Assembly: GCA_037903475.1 (NCBI GenBank)
Contig: JBAJFG010000058.1
Location: 372,001 to 436,000, forward strand
DNA from: Ancylostoma caninum
Lineage: Eukaryota; Nematoda; Chromadorea; Rhabditida; Ancylostomatidae
Length of the DNA: 64,000 nt
Direction: 5' to 3'
How positions within the stretch are numbered: the stretch's first letter is position 1; every line of letters starts with the position of its first letter. The notes under the pieces are model-generated. The model worked only from the letters and a program-made list of their open reading frames with translations. It searched no databases and was not told the origin of the DNA. Below are positions 36,001-43,883 of the stretch, in pieces. The position numbers and the translations under genes are program-made.

Positions 36001-36292
36001 AATGGCCAGAATATTATACGATCAGAATATTGTATCCTACACCGGAAACTAGAAAAACACGACAACTTTCCGCACACCATTTCGCAGTTTCGCTGCTGAT
36101 AAACGAGGCAATAGAATTTTTGCTTGTCTAGGCGGTTTACTGGTGCCGTGATGGTTATGATTTTGTGATGAATTTGTATTGCAGAGCATTTCCGAAGTTG
36201 TCGAATTGTGCCTGATCCACGCTGTTGCTCTCAACATAGCTGGTATGCGCGGAGAGCTTACGTTTGACTTTCATTTGCGAGAATATTTGTAA
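8562..36292 (+). CDS. Nuclear hormone receptor, nematode expanded-family type
   Basis: This is a ligand-regulated transcription factor gene assembled from exons whose phases agree: 8562-8759, 8936-9024, 18904-18989, 19051-19116, 19171-19274, 29835-29963, 30198-30332, 30474-30589, 34260-34378, 34490-34650, 36185-36292. The total is 1311 nt, coding 436 residues. Zinc finger 1 (Cys 78, 81, 95, 98) follows C-x2-C-x13-C-x2-C. Zinc finger 2 (Cys 114, 120, 130, 133) follows C-x5-C-x9-C-x2-C. The P-box region reads CGGCKIFFARAV, where most receptors have CEGCKGFFRRS. From about residue 182 a helical ligand-binding domain follows (LEWLSAIDDLMAFDE; LLTMAFNSFKHDD; DEEYVLLKLILLF; final GELTFDFHLREYL). 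An upstream in-frame stop precedes the start at 8562. The ends of exon 8 and the start of exon 9 are the least certain junctions. Which C. elegans nhr it matches is unknown. Confidence 0.85.
9025..10280. other. Receptor intron 2, left part
   Basis: No further exon of the receptor is seen. A minus-strand frame of 106 codons at 9733-10053 has no recognisable motif and may be chance or old transposon sequence. Confidence 0.4.
11138..12687 (+). pseudogene. Penelope reverse transcriptase with GIY-YIG endonuclease
   Basis: Fragments in order are: VCPVLYLLIKTHKI and KVRPIISSLPALP (fingers, 11160-11300, one frame); SFDVNSLYTSVP (palm motif A, 11425); a stop-interrupted stretch; and CRYIDDCF (palm motif C, 11710). 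An intact 303-codon frame at 11776-12687 holds the thumb and linker, the Cys cluster CITPNCVICPFGREGDC and the GIY-YIG nuclease (CVIYMIKCRKCCDEYIGET, then VRIKEH). At least three frame breaks lie in the reverse transcriptase and the N-terminal part is missing. The protein cannot be made whole from this copy. The last frame is the best-preserved transposon coding sequence in the window. Confidence 0.88.
12901..12926 (+). ncRNA. Hammerhead-like core in Penelope terminal repeat
   Basis: CTGAAGA, a GGCG..CGCC stem and GAAAC follow each other, matching the conserved hammerhead core order. The inverted copy at 11063-11137 has lost the first C. TTGGCCAA just downstream could form a very short stem III, as in minimal Penelope hammerheads. 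Function is inference. Confidence 0.45.
13036..14357. repeat. Mariner interior with a foldback repeat (about 13600-13940)
   Basis: The segment 13630-13700 (gggggtttattcggggtgctgagcac...ggtaacccca) recurs inverted at 13860-13930, about 160 bp apart. At 13378-13432 there are two short GC-rich hairpins (ctcgccttcggcgag and cccgctccgcggg). No coding motif was found. Confidence 0.6.
14358..17640 (-). mobile_element. RTE-type LINE, degenerate
   Basis: Coding remnants run on the minus strand from about 17154 to 14484. The 5' flank to about 17640 includes an ATT-rich microsatellite (17163-17202) and a 33-bp direct duplication containing ggctgcttttggtccgcgg (about 17479-17545). The 3' end lies next to the right terminus of the mariner-like element. 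It is inserted in the hAT element. Confidence 0.8.
14484..17154 (-). pseudogene. RTE endonuclease-reverse transcriptase, broken
   Basis: The endonuclease (17154-16319) shows VGTLTGRS, CAVQETRWSG, a variant NGVDIIVSE, IAGDLTGHVG, TQIDYVLVR and QHRPL. One missing base near 16830 splits it. After a stop-rich gap, the reverse transcriptase (15837-15124) shows NYRPIRLLSHTMKIFERI, AFLDLEKAFDRVPHEV and GVHQGSALSPLLF. At the catalytic motif the sequence goes from LLYA straight to VMLASEDKGEL in another frame. About seven bases, including both catalytic Asp codons, are gone. The C-terminal part (KYLGSVVSS; GRPKQRWLDT) continues to 14484. The copy is inactive. Confidence 0.9.
17734..18903. other. Receptor intron 2, right part with a dispersed repeat
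   Basis: No exon seen. About 18350-18560 (gccgaagcgaagacccgactaaac, then gcttatacacttccc) resembles 22195-22460 and is a dispersed repeat of unknown class. GC-rich frames here have no recognisable motif. Confidence 0.5.
18904..19274 (+). CDS. Receptor exons 3-5: second zinc finger and hinge
   Basis: Exon 3 (18904-18989) completes the P-box codon and codes GCKIFFARAVQRKIYYVCEK and then SGSCRMTS. Exon 4 (19051-19116) supplies the last two zinc cysteines in GKRSKCRSCRFQRCLKARM. Exon 5 (19171-19274) codes the hinge (EVGKLRDLKLPDRLVIQAKE) and ends at a GTGAGC donor. Phases are 2-1-1-0 and all join in frame. The introns between them are only 61 and 54 bp. Confidence 0.85.
19666..19984. mobile_element. 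GC-rich TIR element (MITE-like), 319 bp
   Basis: Inverted ends of about 54 bp start gccgctata and contain ctcgaggagtgtagcacc, then tgcgtcgccgtcgccggcgac. The interior repeats the near-palindrome gccaacattggcgg and atcgatt words. No coding capacity. Target duplication is not clear, so the superfamily is unassigned. Confidence 0.75.
19985..20997. other. Receptor intron 5 segment, no feature recognised
   Basis: AT-rich, no exon or repeat boundary that I can support. Confidence 0.4.
20998..21613. mobile_element. TIR element with ggcgtttggagcgc ends, about 616 bp
   Basis: The left end ctggcgtttggagcgc and right end gcgctccaaacgcccg are inverted partners. The body (gcgcgcatgaggcag, atgcaggttgacctgc, gtagcaggatcacagtagg, ttttgcgtttgtc) is paralogous to 30890-31450. 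Non-coding. Confidence 0.65.
21614..22651. repeat. Dispersed repeat related to 18350-18560
   Basis: About 22195-22460 shares gccgaagtgaagag.agactgaac and gcttatacactccc with the 18.4-kb stretch. The remainder (21614-22194) shows no gene. Confidence 0.5.
22652..22931 (-). mobile_element. tRNA-derived SINE, 280 bp
   Basis: Read on the minus strand the element starts GGGGCGCGTGTGGCGCAGTG. It has a perfect A box (TGGCGCAGTGG, 22911-22921) and a B box (GGTTCGATCCC, 22868-22878), followed by about 200 bp of unrelated tail. It is flanked by the 11-bp direct repeat taaatttgata at 22641-22651 and 22932-22942, the mark of LINE-driven insertion. Confidence 0.85.
23392..23479. repeat. 44-bp tandem duplication
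   Basis: Two identical 44-bp units start cgatctagtggatcgacttc at 23392 and 23436. Identity suggests a recent duplication. Confidence 0.9.
23880..24480 (+). pseudogene. RTE-like endonuclease fragment
   Basis: The plus strand codes GNGCELIYHGTISCRIGVGI with IIVDECYRNF, then SERLMSIKIPAG and VSAYSPQY, which are RTE endonuclease wording. After frameshifts, DFSGRVGSARDY and GSATQIDYILV follow. It differs enough from the copy at 16.3-17.2 kb to be another RTE lineage. No reverse transcriptase is seen downstream. Confidence 0.75.
24831..25210 (+). mobile_element. Helitron-like 5' end with a different body
   Basis: TCTATTAAACAAAGCGCCGT at 24831 follows a host A and equals the 5' end of the Helitron at 42130. 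It continues ggcggcact, which is also shared after a small deletion. From about 24870 the sequence no longer matches the other copies. I found no 3' hairpin in this orientation, so the right limit is arbitrary. Confidence 0.55.
25628..25780. repeat. (TATG/TG)n microsatellite
   Basis: About 150 bp of alternating tatg, tgtg and tata words abut the Helitron 3' terminus at 25782. Cysteine-rich or histidine/tyrosine-rich frames across it are artefacts. Confidence 0.95.
25782..27960 (-). mobile_element. Helitron copy 3, 3' end plus long minisatellite
   Basis: The 23-nt terminal hairpin (25782-25804) and the next about 140 bp match Helitron copy 1 (gaaagtggggtggggcagcca and the sequence up to ccttatgagtt). 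The 60-bp family A array then runs to about 27960. The 5' end of the family is not found beyond it, so the copy is 5'-truncated or rearranged. Confidence 0.75.
26250..27960. repeat. 60-bp minisatellite, family A, with 180-bp higher-order unit
   Basis: Nearly 30 units of about 60 bp. Between about 26440 and 26990, three near-identical 180-bp blocks occur (the phrase cctaccttgacgttccctac recurs at 180-bp steps near 26463, 26643 and 26823). Each block is three distinct 60-bp monomers, which shows a recent higher-order expansion. Long proline-rich frames on both strands are artefacts of a period divisible by three. Confidence 0.9.
27961..28606. other. No gene recognised
   Basis: At 27990-28050 the words taccctttgtaaatctcgaga and agaaaatttgaat resemble the two flanks of the Harbinger-like element at 32638-32988. 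Otherwise nothing is supported. Confidence 0.45.
28607..28793. mobile_element. hAT MITE, 187 bp, perfect target duplication
   Basis: The ends are CAGTGGCGGACGCAGG and its inverted partner. Both sides carry the 8-bp duplication gtgtgtat (28599-28606 and 28794-28801). It is the compact relative of the nested element at 10281-17733. Confidence 0.9.
28866..29060. repeat. 60-bp minisatellite, family B, locus 2
   Basis: Three to four units with ggtgtgataagggtgcgctg, gcgtccaaaggtggg and gagacggg phrases, matching 1799-2204 and 52790-52915. Confidence 0.85.
29061..29834. other. Receptor intron 5, right end
   Basis: No exon recognised. 29195-29260 resembles 2370-2420 beside the other family B array. 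Confidence 0.4.
29835..30589 (+). CDS. Receptor exons 6-8: first half of ligand-binding domain
   Basis: Exon 6 (29835-29963) follows TTTTTCAG and codes helix 1 (CITRMLVNLERFQFRLFDSA). Exon 7 (30198-30332) follows TTTGCAG and codes HYLEWLSAIDDLMAFDELHR, the helix 3-4 signature. Exon 8 begins at 30474 after TTTTAG with IPAILLTMAFNSFKHDD and NGFYYTNK. I end exon 8 at 30589 (phase 2, GTGTCA donor) because that joins the good acceptor at 34259. A longer exon 8 reaching about 30660 is possible and would add a Cys-rich loop. Confidence 0.75.
30890..31450. repeat. Paralogue of the 20998-21613 element, carrying a palindrome
   Basis: Shared blocks with 20998-21613 include gcgcgcatg.ggcag, gtagcaggatca, ggcggaatag and ttttgcgtttgtc. 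Termini are degraded (cctttgaacagc and gtgctccaaccgccc). The perfect palindrome at 31118-31194 has no counterpart in the other copy. Confidence 0.65.
31118..31194. repeat. Perfect 37-bp-arm palindrome, 3-nt spacer
   Basis: The arm from 31118 (acaaacttctttggaaac onward) to 31154 is exactly reverse-complemented at 31158-31194 across the spacer ggc. A cruciform or RNA hairpin could form. Confidence 0.95.
32007..32566. mobile_element. Foldback element with about 115-bp inverted arms
   Basis: The left arm (32007-32128: gaatcaggatc, attctagcctggacatcact, gttattcgattcgctgat) recurs inverted at about 32447-32566 with few changes. The 320-bp spacer has no coding motif. Confidence 0.85.
32638..32988. 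mobile_element. Harbinger-type MITE, degraded copy
   Basis: Paralogue of 47124-47480: shared cagacttcg.cag ends, cgtggaaatgatacgtatcg, catcgccatggatcgctgcc and ggcgatcgcc blocks. It is flanked by TAA on both sides (32635-32637 and 32989-32991). The termini have drifted. Confidence 0.7.
33683..33782. repeat. Helitron body fragment
   Basis: gttgattggttgaacaatgt, gcgtttactccgtatattag and ctcgaaaggaacagatatcg match 5597-5690 inside Helitron copy 1. No termini are present, so this is a relic. Confidence 0.65.
34260..34650 (+). CDS. Receptor exons 9-10: helices 7-10 of ligand-binding domain
   Basis: Exon 9 (34260-34378) follows TTGTTCAG and codes LDVDLIVRDLERKILSKFRE and DEEYVLLKLILLFTS, ending with one base before GTGAGT. 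Exon 10 (34490-34650) follows CGCTCAG and codes DEEASEAMRKIRRKYIHLLV, then RLAALLQLISPLI, ending in phase 0 at GTGAGT. Both are classic receptor helices. Confidence 0.85.
34824..35747. mobile_element. Mariner-like element, non-autonomous
   Basis: Inverted ends (gaggttgttgcgaaatcgat at 34829 and the partner ending at 35747) are flanked by TA on both sides (34822-34823 and 35748-35749). They match the termini at 10433 and 14356. No transposase motif. It lies in the last receptor intron. Confidence 0.7.
36185..36292 (+). CDS. Receptor exon 11: C-terminus
   Basis: It follows ATTGCAG in phase 0 and codes 35 residues, SISEVVELCLIHAVALNIAG, then MRGELTFDFHLREYL and TAA. This fits helices 10-11 and a short terminal helix. 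A possible ATTAAA polyadenylation signal is at 36389-36394. Confidence 0.75.
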   Translation, partial: SISEVVELCLIHAVALNIAGMRGELTFDFHLREYL

Positions 36293-36783
36293 GCATCGTG
36301 TGGCTGTCGTTTTGCTCTAACTGGTAGCATTTCCCCTTGCTGCATTGTCGCTTCTAAATTTTCTTTCCGATTACACATACATATGTGCATTAAAATAGTC
36401 GGACGATTTTGAGGATTTAACCACCTATTGCACCTGTCCATACGTATTTCCTTCTTGTGATGCTGTAAGTCGCCTACTGCTGGGTGACTCATGAGCTCTC
36501 TGGATCTTTTAATTATGTAGCGAATCTATGCTGATATGTATATGTCGAATTTACGGGGTTGAAAATCTCATGTTCCGGTTCAGTGCTGGATCCAACTCTG
36601 TGCTTGCTTACATACTGATGTACCTTCGTCTTTCTTACTTCTCTCTTCCTTTCTCCCTGGAAAGAAGTCATTTCAAATGTGTTTCGTTCCATTAATGTAA
36701 GAATTAGTTTCTGGTGTATGTCTCGACCTTTATTTCTCAGTCGGGTTAAACCTAATGATGATGAGATGCAAATCATTTTCTAA
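36293..36783. other. Receptor 3' flank, no gene
   Basis: Apart from the ATTAAA at 36389-36394 nothing is supported. Confidence 0.4.
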
Positions 36784-37202
36784 ACTAACGAAGAAAGTGC
36801 AAGAGGCCGGACTAGCAGTTCTGAGTGACACCTATCTGGCTCGAATCTTTCTTGACGAGGTGCTACAGTATTTATTTCACATCTATCCCAAGTAGATACT
36901 ATGTTCTCACATTTTAGTTTCAATTTCAACAAAGGAGAAATAAAAAGCAAAAATGCGAAACAAAGGCTGATGACGGGATTTAAATCCCTCAACCCTCTGC
37001 CCAACAATCCAGTATCTTCCCAGCTCGGCCACTCTGTCGCTGAGCAGGTGCTTCAAGACATATAGCAGTGTAATGGGAAATCGCTTTTTGGAACTCAGGA
37101 CAGGAATGAAAAATATACTGTAGCACTTTGTCAAGCAAAGATTCAAACCAGATAGGTTTCATTCTGATCTGCGAATCTGGCCTCTTGCAAGTCTCTCGTT
37201 AG
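36784..37202. mobile_element. TIR element with a tRNA-like core, about 419 bp
   Basis: Inverted arms of about 100 bp start ctaacga, include tgcaagaggcc, cctatctgg and gtgctacagtat, and lie at both ends. Between them the minus strand has a tRNA-like segment near 36970-37040 (A-box-like TGGCCGAGCTGG, B-box-like GGATTTAAATCCC). No coding capacity. Confidence 0.65.
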
Positions 37203-39566
37203 CGGCCCTACACGAGATTAACCGGGTTCTTATGACGGACCCGGACAGTTCTTGATTTTGTCCTTCAACTACCCCTCGCTTACCTAGTAAGTGAATGGCT
37301 GCCATGTTGGGGATTCGCTTCTGTACGACAGTCTCGATCTCGGGCTCCACTGATAATTGTTCCATGCCTAGATCGTTCTTTTCTCTGAGCTGTAGTGTAG
37401 CTGTGGTGATCATTCCATATACGTCCCCTCTTCTGTGGCCAACGTCCATGACGTGAAAATGTGCCTGTGTAAAAACAAAAGCAATGAATAACTTTCTCAT
37501 AGAATCTGATTATTACGATGAAAAAAGTAGTGTTCGGATTTCGTGGTAAGGTGAGTCTCATTTTATCGAGACTGCATTCAGAAAAACAATTCTACCTATA
37601 ATTTACAGCCTTGCGGGTTTTCTTCATAATATCATAGAGGTGAGTCTTAAAAGAAGTCACATGCCAATAGTGTGTGACTGGTGCAGCAATTGTGCCATGT
37701 GCCAGTATTTCACTGTCAGCCTTCAAGTGTTGCCAGGCAAAGGGAACCATTTTACCTTTTGCAGCCATTCGATTCAGTTATTACTGTCTTCTTCGAAGGA
37801 TGATCATGTTATACTTATTTTGCCATTGCACACTGTTACGCTGTATTTTGATGTGTGCTAATGTAAGCATTTCTATGCAACTATTTTATTCATCTTTCTC
37901 AATCTTTTTACTCATCTTGTCTACCTACCTCATAGTATATGCGTGTTTTACTGGAATTGCCTAAATAAAAATATACAATTGCTGCTCAACATGATGACTG
38001 GGTTTTTTTTTATTACACTTACACCGACGGAGGTTTGGAAAGAGGGGAGGGTCACACGAGGTTTGTGCAAAAACCACAACTTTTGAAGTCCTCGAAGAAA
38101 TGGGAAGAGAGGAAAAAACTGATCATAAACTATAAATGACCACACACAAAGCGGCACAAATGTCGAAGCCTGGTTTCTCCGAGTGGATACTCTAATTTTT
38201 CTAGCGATACATCTTGTTTGGCAACGTCACGGACAAGTTTGACAAATACCCACTCAAACATAGTCCGTCGAATGTAATAAAATGCAAGCCTCTCCGAATG
38301 CATTGCCATACGAGAGCTGCCAAATGTATCGCCACATCAACCTGCCGGTTGCCCTGCCTCGCACAACTTGCCTACTGTATTGTCGCCACGAAAGATGTTC
38401 AAAAGTTTTGATAACACCTGGAATCGTGCCATGGTACATATCTTCTGAATCCGTTGCTTTGCCAACTGCACCAACCGCGTGGACACCTTTGTGGCTAGAC
38501 CTCCAATTAAGAGTGAAATGAACCTATTATCCTGCATAATGTCTCGCCAACACATTCCGTCGTCTTCTATGTTGCCAAGCACCCAGAAATTGTGTCTCCA
38601 ATGTACTGTCCCGCTATTCTATTGCCAAGCCTACTCGTATCGCATTCTACACTACATAAATGTCTTGCCAAGCAAGATTCTAACTCATAAAATCTATTGC
38701 CAAACATATTATCTCGTCGTCGTTGAACTTCAGAGCACAGTCTACTCGAGACAAAGCTGTACCGATCGCAGCAACGTCCCTAACGCGTTTCTCGACTTCA
38801 TTTGAGGCGAGCCAAAGTTCACAATCAGTTAGCCTTCCTTGATGTCGCTACAGGACGTTTGGAACAAGATTCTAGCAGAGCAGAATAATAAGTGAAGTGT
38901 AGATTCAACATATGCTGAAACATCCAAACTCCTCTTTCTTGAAACGTTTAAAGTGTTCGGAGAGTTCTTGGAAACAAGGGTAAGATCCTGTCTATAGCCC
39001 CAAAATTCCGTTTAGAGCCCATGCTGATGTAGCCAACCACTGCTTTGCGGCCGAAACCCACATTATACCTGCTTAAAAATCAATTAGATCCTAGGTAACA
39101 AAGGTTGTAGTGTGTTGGTTTTAGCAGAGCCACACTAGTAAGTCAGCCTGCTTTCCGCTCACATTCCATTGTTCGACTAAAATGGAAAGCAATGGCAATA
39201 ATGAAGCGCAGACAAATCACGTATGATAGCGCAGATAGATCACGATCGATCAAGTATCCTTCCGTTTCGTTTTACTTTTTCTGGAATTTGCCCCTGGAAA
39301 CGGTAGAAAATGCGGGAAGTTGAACATAGAAGAAGAGCACCCACTATATCTTCCGAATAGCTGCGGAATCAATGCAACGAAGCCCCTCCTTCCGAAAAAA
39401 AACAAACATCTTTTGGTTCCCGTAAGATCTTCTGACTATGAAAGGTGTGAAAATATTGTACGTGAATGTCCAGGAAGGTGTAGAGAACAAAGTTTTGAAG
39501 GCGCACAGCGGGAAGAGCAAACGGTGTTGCCGCCAGCTGCAGAAGAGCCCGATTGTATAACTTATT
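37203..39566. other. No gene recognised
   Basis: From about 38330 to 38710 the word ttgccaa or cgccaac recurs every 27-49 bp, perhaps an eroded satellite. The plus frame at 39320-39568 (82 codons) has no recognisable motif or splice context. Confidence 0.4.
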
Positions 39567-42129
39567 AGCTGCCGTGCCCGGCTTCGCTCGGGTGTTTTAC
39601 TACCTTGGCTACATCACACTGCTGAGGCTAACTACTATCACCCCAAAGCTGTCTCGGCGACATTGAATCGATGTATTCATAAAAAATGGTTGGGGAGCGC
39701 AGAGGTTGATCCGGTTCGGATTTTCGCACCTCTTCCTCCCTCTTATAATTATCACCTGAGGATGTCGGTTAGAGGTGTGAGAAACGGGTCTAGAGATATG
39801 ATCGGATCAACAGCGGTACAGCTAAAACTGATCGGTTCCGGCGTGTGGACGGATTGTCCGTAGATTACTTTTACATCGTTTCATGCAGTTATGAGCTGAC
39901 ACCAAAGGTGTATGTAGGCAGGATGATTGCAATGCCTCAAGTACCTACTTGAAATGAAAAAAATTGACAGTACTCCAAGTGTTACTAGAGCAATCGCTAT
40001 TGATGGGAAACATTCCTATTGAAATTTTGAAATGAAAAGACAGTAGACCTTCGAGGTGCATGATAAACATCTTCGGAACTCTACATGACTTTCATTTGGT
40101 GTTGACGAAGCGCTGATTTTTTTCACTTCAGAGAAAGCGCGACTTGACTTTGAATGATCACTTGAGATAACCAGACTTACTATATTTAACTTCTTCTCCG
40201 TGTTCATTCTTCAACTTCAACTACTCCCTGCCTATCCTTACTTTTTAGCCAGTGTTATTTTTAACGATCACGGCATCTTAGGAGCTCAGAGAGCAAAACC
40301 TACGGGAAGCCTTTTACCGCAGTCGTATGTTCAGAATAACGACTACCCCAAAGCTATTTAAGCATACTGGATGTAGCACTACTCATCCACAAATCCGCGT
40401 CTGCGCCATAATTATTGGGCACTGATAGTTCTGGTGCTGTTGATCCGATTGAGTTTTTTTGTCTTCCTTCTCACACGTTTAATTGAATGCCTTCAGGTGG
40501 TAATTAGCACAGAGAGGAAGATGTGCGAAAAATTCAATCGGATCAACCGCCTGTTCCCCAAATGGTTATCATATTCATATTCATCGTATCGAAGAACCCC
40601 AGAGGACATGTCTTTGCTGCTCCATTGGGCAGAAGAGCCAAAAATCAATAAGATCGATATATCGATATTTCGTGCAGAATGTTTGTCATATGCGCGTTCG
40701 GTGTACTGAGAAACACCTGTAGACATGTCCTTGTCCGTCCCTGAGCGAAAGTAGAAAAAATCGATAAAATTAATAAATCAGTATTCCGCGTGCAAAATGG
40801 TTGTCTTACTCGTGTTGAGCGTAGTGAGGAACCCCAGAAGACATGGCCCCACTCACCCCTGGCAAAGAATAACGAAAAATCAATAGAATCGATATAATTG
40901 ATAAATCAATAGATAATCCCAGGTGCAAAGTAGCCTATAACCTCCGCGAAGAATGTGCATCAGGGGTGTGCGGAATTTTCCGTTTTCCGTTTTACGCTTT
41001 GCCGTTTTCCGCCCATTTTTGGCCTTCCGTTTTAGGTGTTTTTTCATTTTTGGCCTTCCGTTTTTCCTTTTTTTTGTTTTTTTTTAGCCCGGAAAATTAT
41101 GGAGAGAGACGAGGTAATTGTTTTCGAGGTATTTCCTTATCCTGAAGAGGACTCACGTGTTTCGATGCGCAATGTACATATATGAGTTCACAACAATGGC
41201 TCGTAAACTGATGTCCAACCGCAATTTACCGTCGCAATTTCGCTGGTGCTCATCATTGTTCCAAACATGCAATACAATTGCCTTGCTCTCCTCGAAATTC
41301 TCTTAAAAAAAACAAGGTTCCACAGAAATGTGAGGTGAACTTATATAAAATTTCCATGAAACTGTGAGTGCCATGGTAAGAGCATCAAACATTCCTGCGA
41401 AGCAACGCATGATGTCGACTTTCTTTCAAGTTGACAGAAGCATAAGGCTACATTGTGATTGTTACTGTTTTAATCAAGACGATGATCCCCAGCTCCACAC
41501 TGGCGCCGTTGGCGCTTGATATTTTGCGCAATATTTGGGCTACTAGTGTTTCGCTGCTTGTGTTTCACATTCGCCACACACTGTTCTTCTCCTCCTTCCT
41601 CACTCGCTAACTCGCTCCAACGGGATCCTCCGTGAATAATGTGATCCTTCCCAGATTGCAGATATATTAACTACCGTAATTACCTTTTTGTCCGAATTTT
41701 TGTAGAATAGGTCTGCTCTAAAGTAAAACGAAGAAGTCGCACTTTTCACATTTTACAGATTCTCGTCTTAGTAAGTAAGTTGAGTGAGAAATATGCTCAT
41801 TGATTCTGATAATTCTGATAATCTCTCGTAACTATGTGAAGGATAGATATTCCTCGACCTCCCTATATTCTAGGCGTTTGAAGTAAGTACCATCAGTAGA
41901 CTTGAAGTTACCTAATTACTTAAAAGAGTCACCACTTATGCTCATCAAGAATATACTTAGGAAATCCAATGTTGAGGAGGACTTTGGTCACAAACCTATG
42001 CTTGGGCAAAATTTTCCGTTTTCCGTTTTAAGGGATTTAAAATTTTACTTCCGCACATCCCTGATATACATGCAAAATTTGGTCAGGATCGGTTCACCCT
42101 CCGCGATTTCTATTCATTACATACGTACA
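39567..42129. repeat. Unnamed dispersed repeat, family C, copy 1 (interrupted)
   Basis: It starts with gtgcccggcttcgctcgggt at about 39574. It contains units of about 120 bp with accccagaggacatgtc and aaatcaataagatcgatat wording at 40590-40920. It ends ccctccgcgatttctattca near 42120. The same order is found at 49136-49795. A hAT-like element (40961-42063) interrupts it and a Helitron abuts its right end. Confidence 0.75.
40961..42063. mobile_element. hAT-like element, 1103 bp
   Basis: The ends are CAGGGGTGTGCGGAA and, inverted, CAGGGATGTGCGGAA. Flanking octamers atgtgcat and atatacat differ at two positions, so they are probably an old target duplication. The terminal regions repeat ttccgttttccg. 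No transposase frame. Confidence 0.75.
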
Positions 42130-43327
42130 TCTATTAAACAAAGCGCCGTAAGGGGGCTAGAGCGGTTAGAGATACGGGGCGGCACTCATAGACACCGCAA
42201 TTTTGAGGCGCAGACTGTGGGGCAAAATGGCCGATTTCCATGGACGCAGACACGTTCGTTTCGGGACTCGCAATTACGTCACTGCTGGCTCTCCCGCATG
42301 CACGAGTTAGTGGTTTCATCACTTTCGCTGGCGGTCTCGCCGCATAGGAGTGAGGGAGTGTTTACGAGCTTTCAGGCTGCACAATGTACGCAGCAGGAAA
42401 GCCGGCCTTCCACTGTTACGACGCTGTGTGCACTTGCAGGAAGAAATGGACGGATGTTATGAGAGCTGCAGCGTCTCGGAAGCTTTGGGGAGGCTGGACC
42501 TACGCCGTCGCCTCGTCTGGTGGATGCCATTGTCGCATCCCCTGCTGAATTCTCGCAGCGATCGTGTAGTCACGACATCCGTTCGTTTCGAGAAAGCTTC
42601 TGAATATGAAGGCGTATATTCAATCAACTATATACGGATGCGGGTCCAGCGATGAGAAAGGGCCCGCCGTGGCCCAATGGTGCAGCGGACGCCGAAATAC
42701 GGGTCCACCAATGGAGAAAGGGCCCGCTGTGGCCAGTGCTGTTGGGAACGCCAAGATACGGGTCCACCGATGGAGAAAGGCCCGCCGTGACCCAGTTGTG
42801 TGAAGGACGTCAGAACGGGTTCACCGATAAAGAAAGGGCCCCCCCGTGGCCCAATGGTGTGGAGAACGTCAAGATACGGGTTCACTTAAGTCCGATAGTG
42901 TTGAGAATGCCAGGATGCGAACCCGCCCCTGGAGAACGGATCCGGCTTGCCCTAACTGTGAGGAAGGCGCCAGAATACGGGCGCTCTGATGGAGGAAGGG
43001 CCCGCTGCGGCCCAGTAGTCTGGAAAACACTCGGATACGATTTCCCCTTGTCCAATAGTGTGGGGAAACGGCAGGATACAGTTCCGCCGATGGAGAACGC
43101 GTCTGCGTTAGCCCGGTAGTGAGGAATACGCACGAATACGCCATACGATGGAGAACGAACTTCTCATACTCATACTCAACTCATAAGAAGGACTTCATGT
43201 TTGGGCCCATTGGAAGATTGGTTCTGCTTCTTTATCAATTTTCTAGAGATTTGGCAAGTGTGAAGCGTTTGCACATGTCCCAAGTGGCTGCCCCACCCCA
43301 CTTTCTAGCGTCCCGAAGGGGCGCTAG
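42130..43327 (+). mobile_element. Non-autonomous Helitron, copy 2 (complete)
   Basis: It begins TCTATTAAACAAAGCGCC after host A (42129) and ends in CTAG (43324-43327) before host T. The 3' hairpin is at 43305-43327. The body matches copy 1 in inverse orientation, without its GC-rich insert. The family A minisatellite lies at 42640-43140. Non-coding, 1198 bp. Confidence 0.9.
42640..43140. repeat. 60-bp minisatellite, family A, in Helitron copy 2
   Basis: Eight or so units with gggtccaccgatggagaaag, ggcccgccgtggcc and gccaagatacggg, the reverse complement of the arrays at 5230-5600 and 26250-27960. Confidence 0.9.
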
Positions 43328-43883
43328 TACTTACAAGCTTTCCCTTTTATATACAGGTTAGGATAGATTTGACTACTTTTACGGCTTTTGAAGGCCCATC
43401 AACGATCTAACTATTCGAACTCGGCCATCACGTGCAGAGGAATTTCCATCCAAAACTTCCTATCGAAAAAAAAAACTAATGAAGTACATTAGGAAAAATC
43501 ACTGTCACCCGCGAAGCTGCACTTCGTGACGATGAAACTGGTCTTCTTTTAGTTTGGCCTGGGGTAATGTGGTGCACTGGTCTAAGGTAGAGCGCAGCGA
43601 GGCGGTTCTCTGGCTAGGGATTTTTCATGCATGGCCCCACATGCATTTAGATATTATTATATAGAATGTCCATATTATGGTGAACAAGGAATGAGGCCGT
43701 TATTATGATCATAATCCAAAATAATCGCAGAGTACAGATTATGCGACTGGTTTCCTTATGTGATCTTTGTTCATTACCATTTCATTAGCGGTATTAATAT
43801 TAACTTTTTGTCCATTCTTGGCCGTCATCCTCCCAAAGCAAACGCCCCACCCAAATCAGGTTGTGAAGCATCATAGTGTGCAC
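43328..43883. other. No gene recognised
   Basis: 43495-43560 resembles 655-725. Otherwise nothing is supported. Confidence 0.4.

Noticed and set aside
38330..38710. Recurring ttgccaa words as a satellite
   Set aside because: Spacing is irregular (27-49 bp) and the intervening sequence does not align by eye. Too weak to call.
42606..43119. 155-codon plus-strand frame
   Set aside because: Reads the family A minisatellite inside Helitron copy 2.
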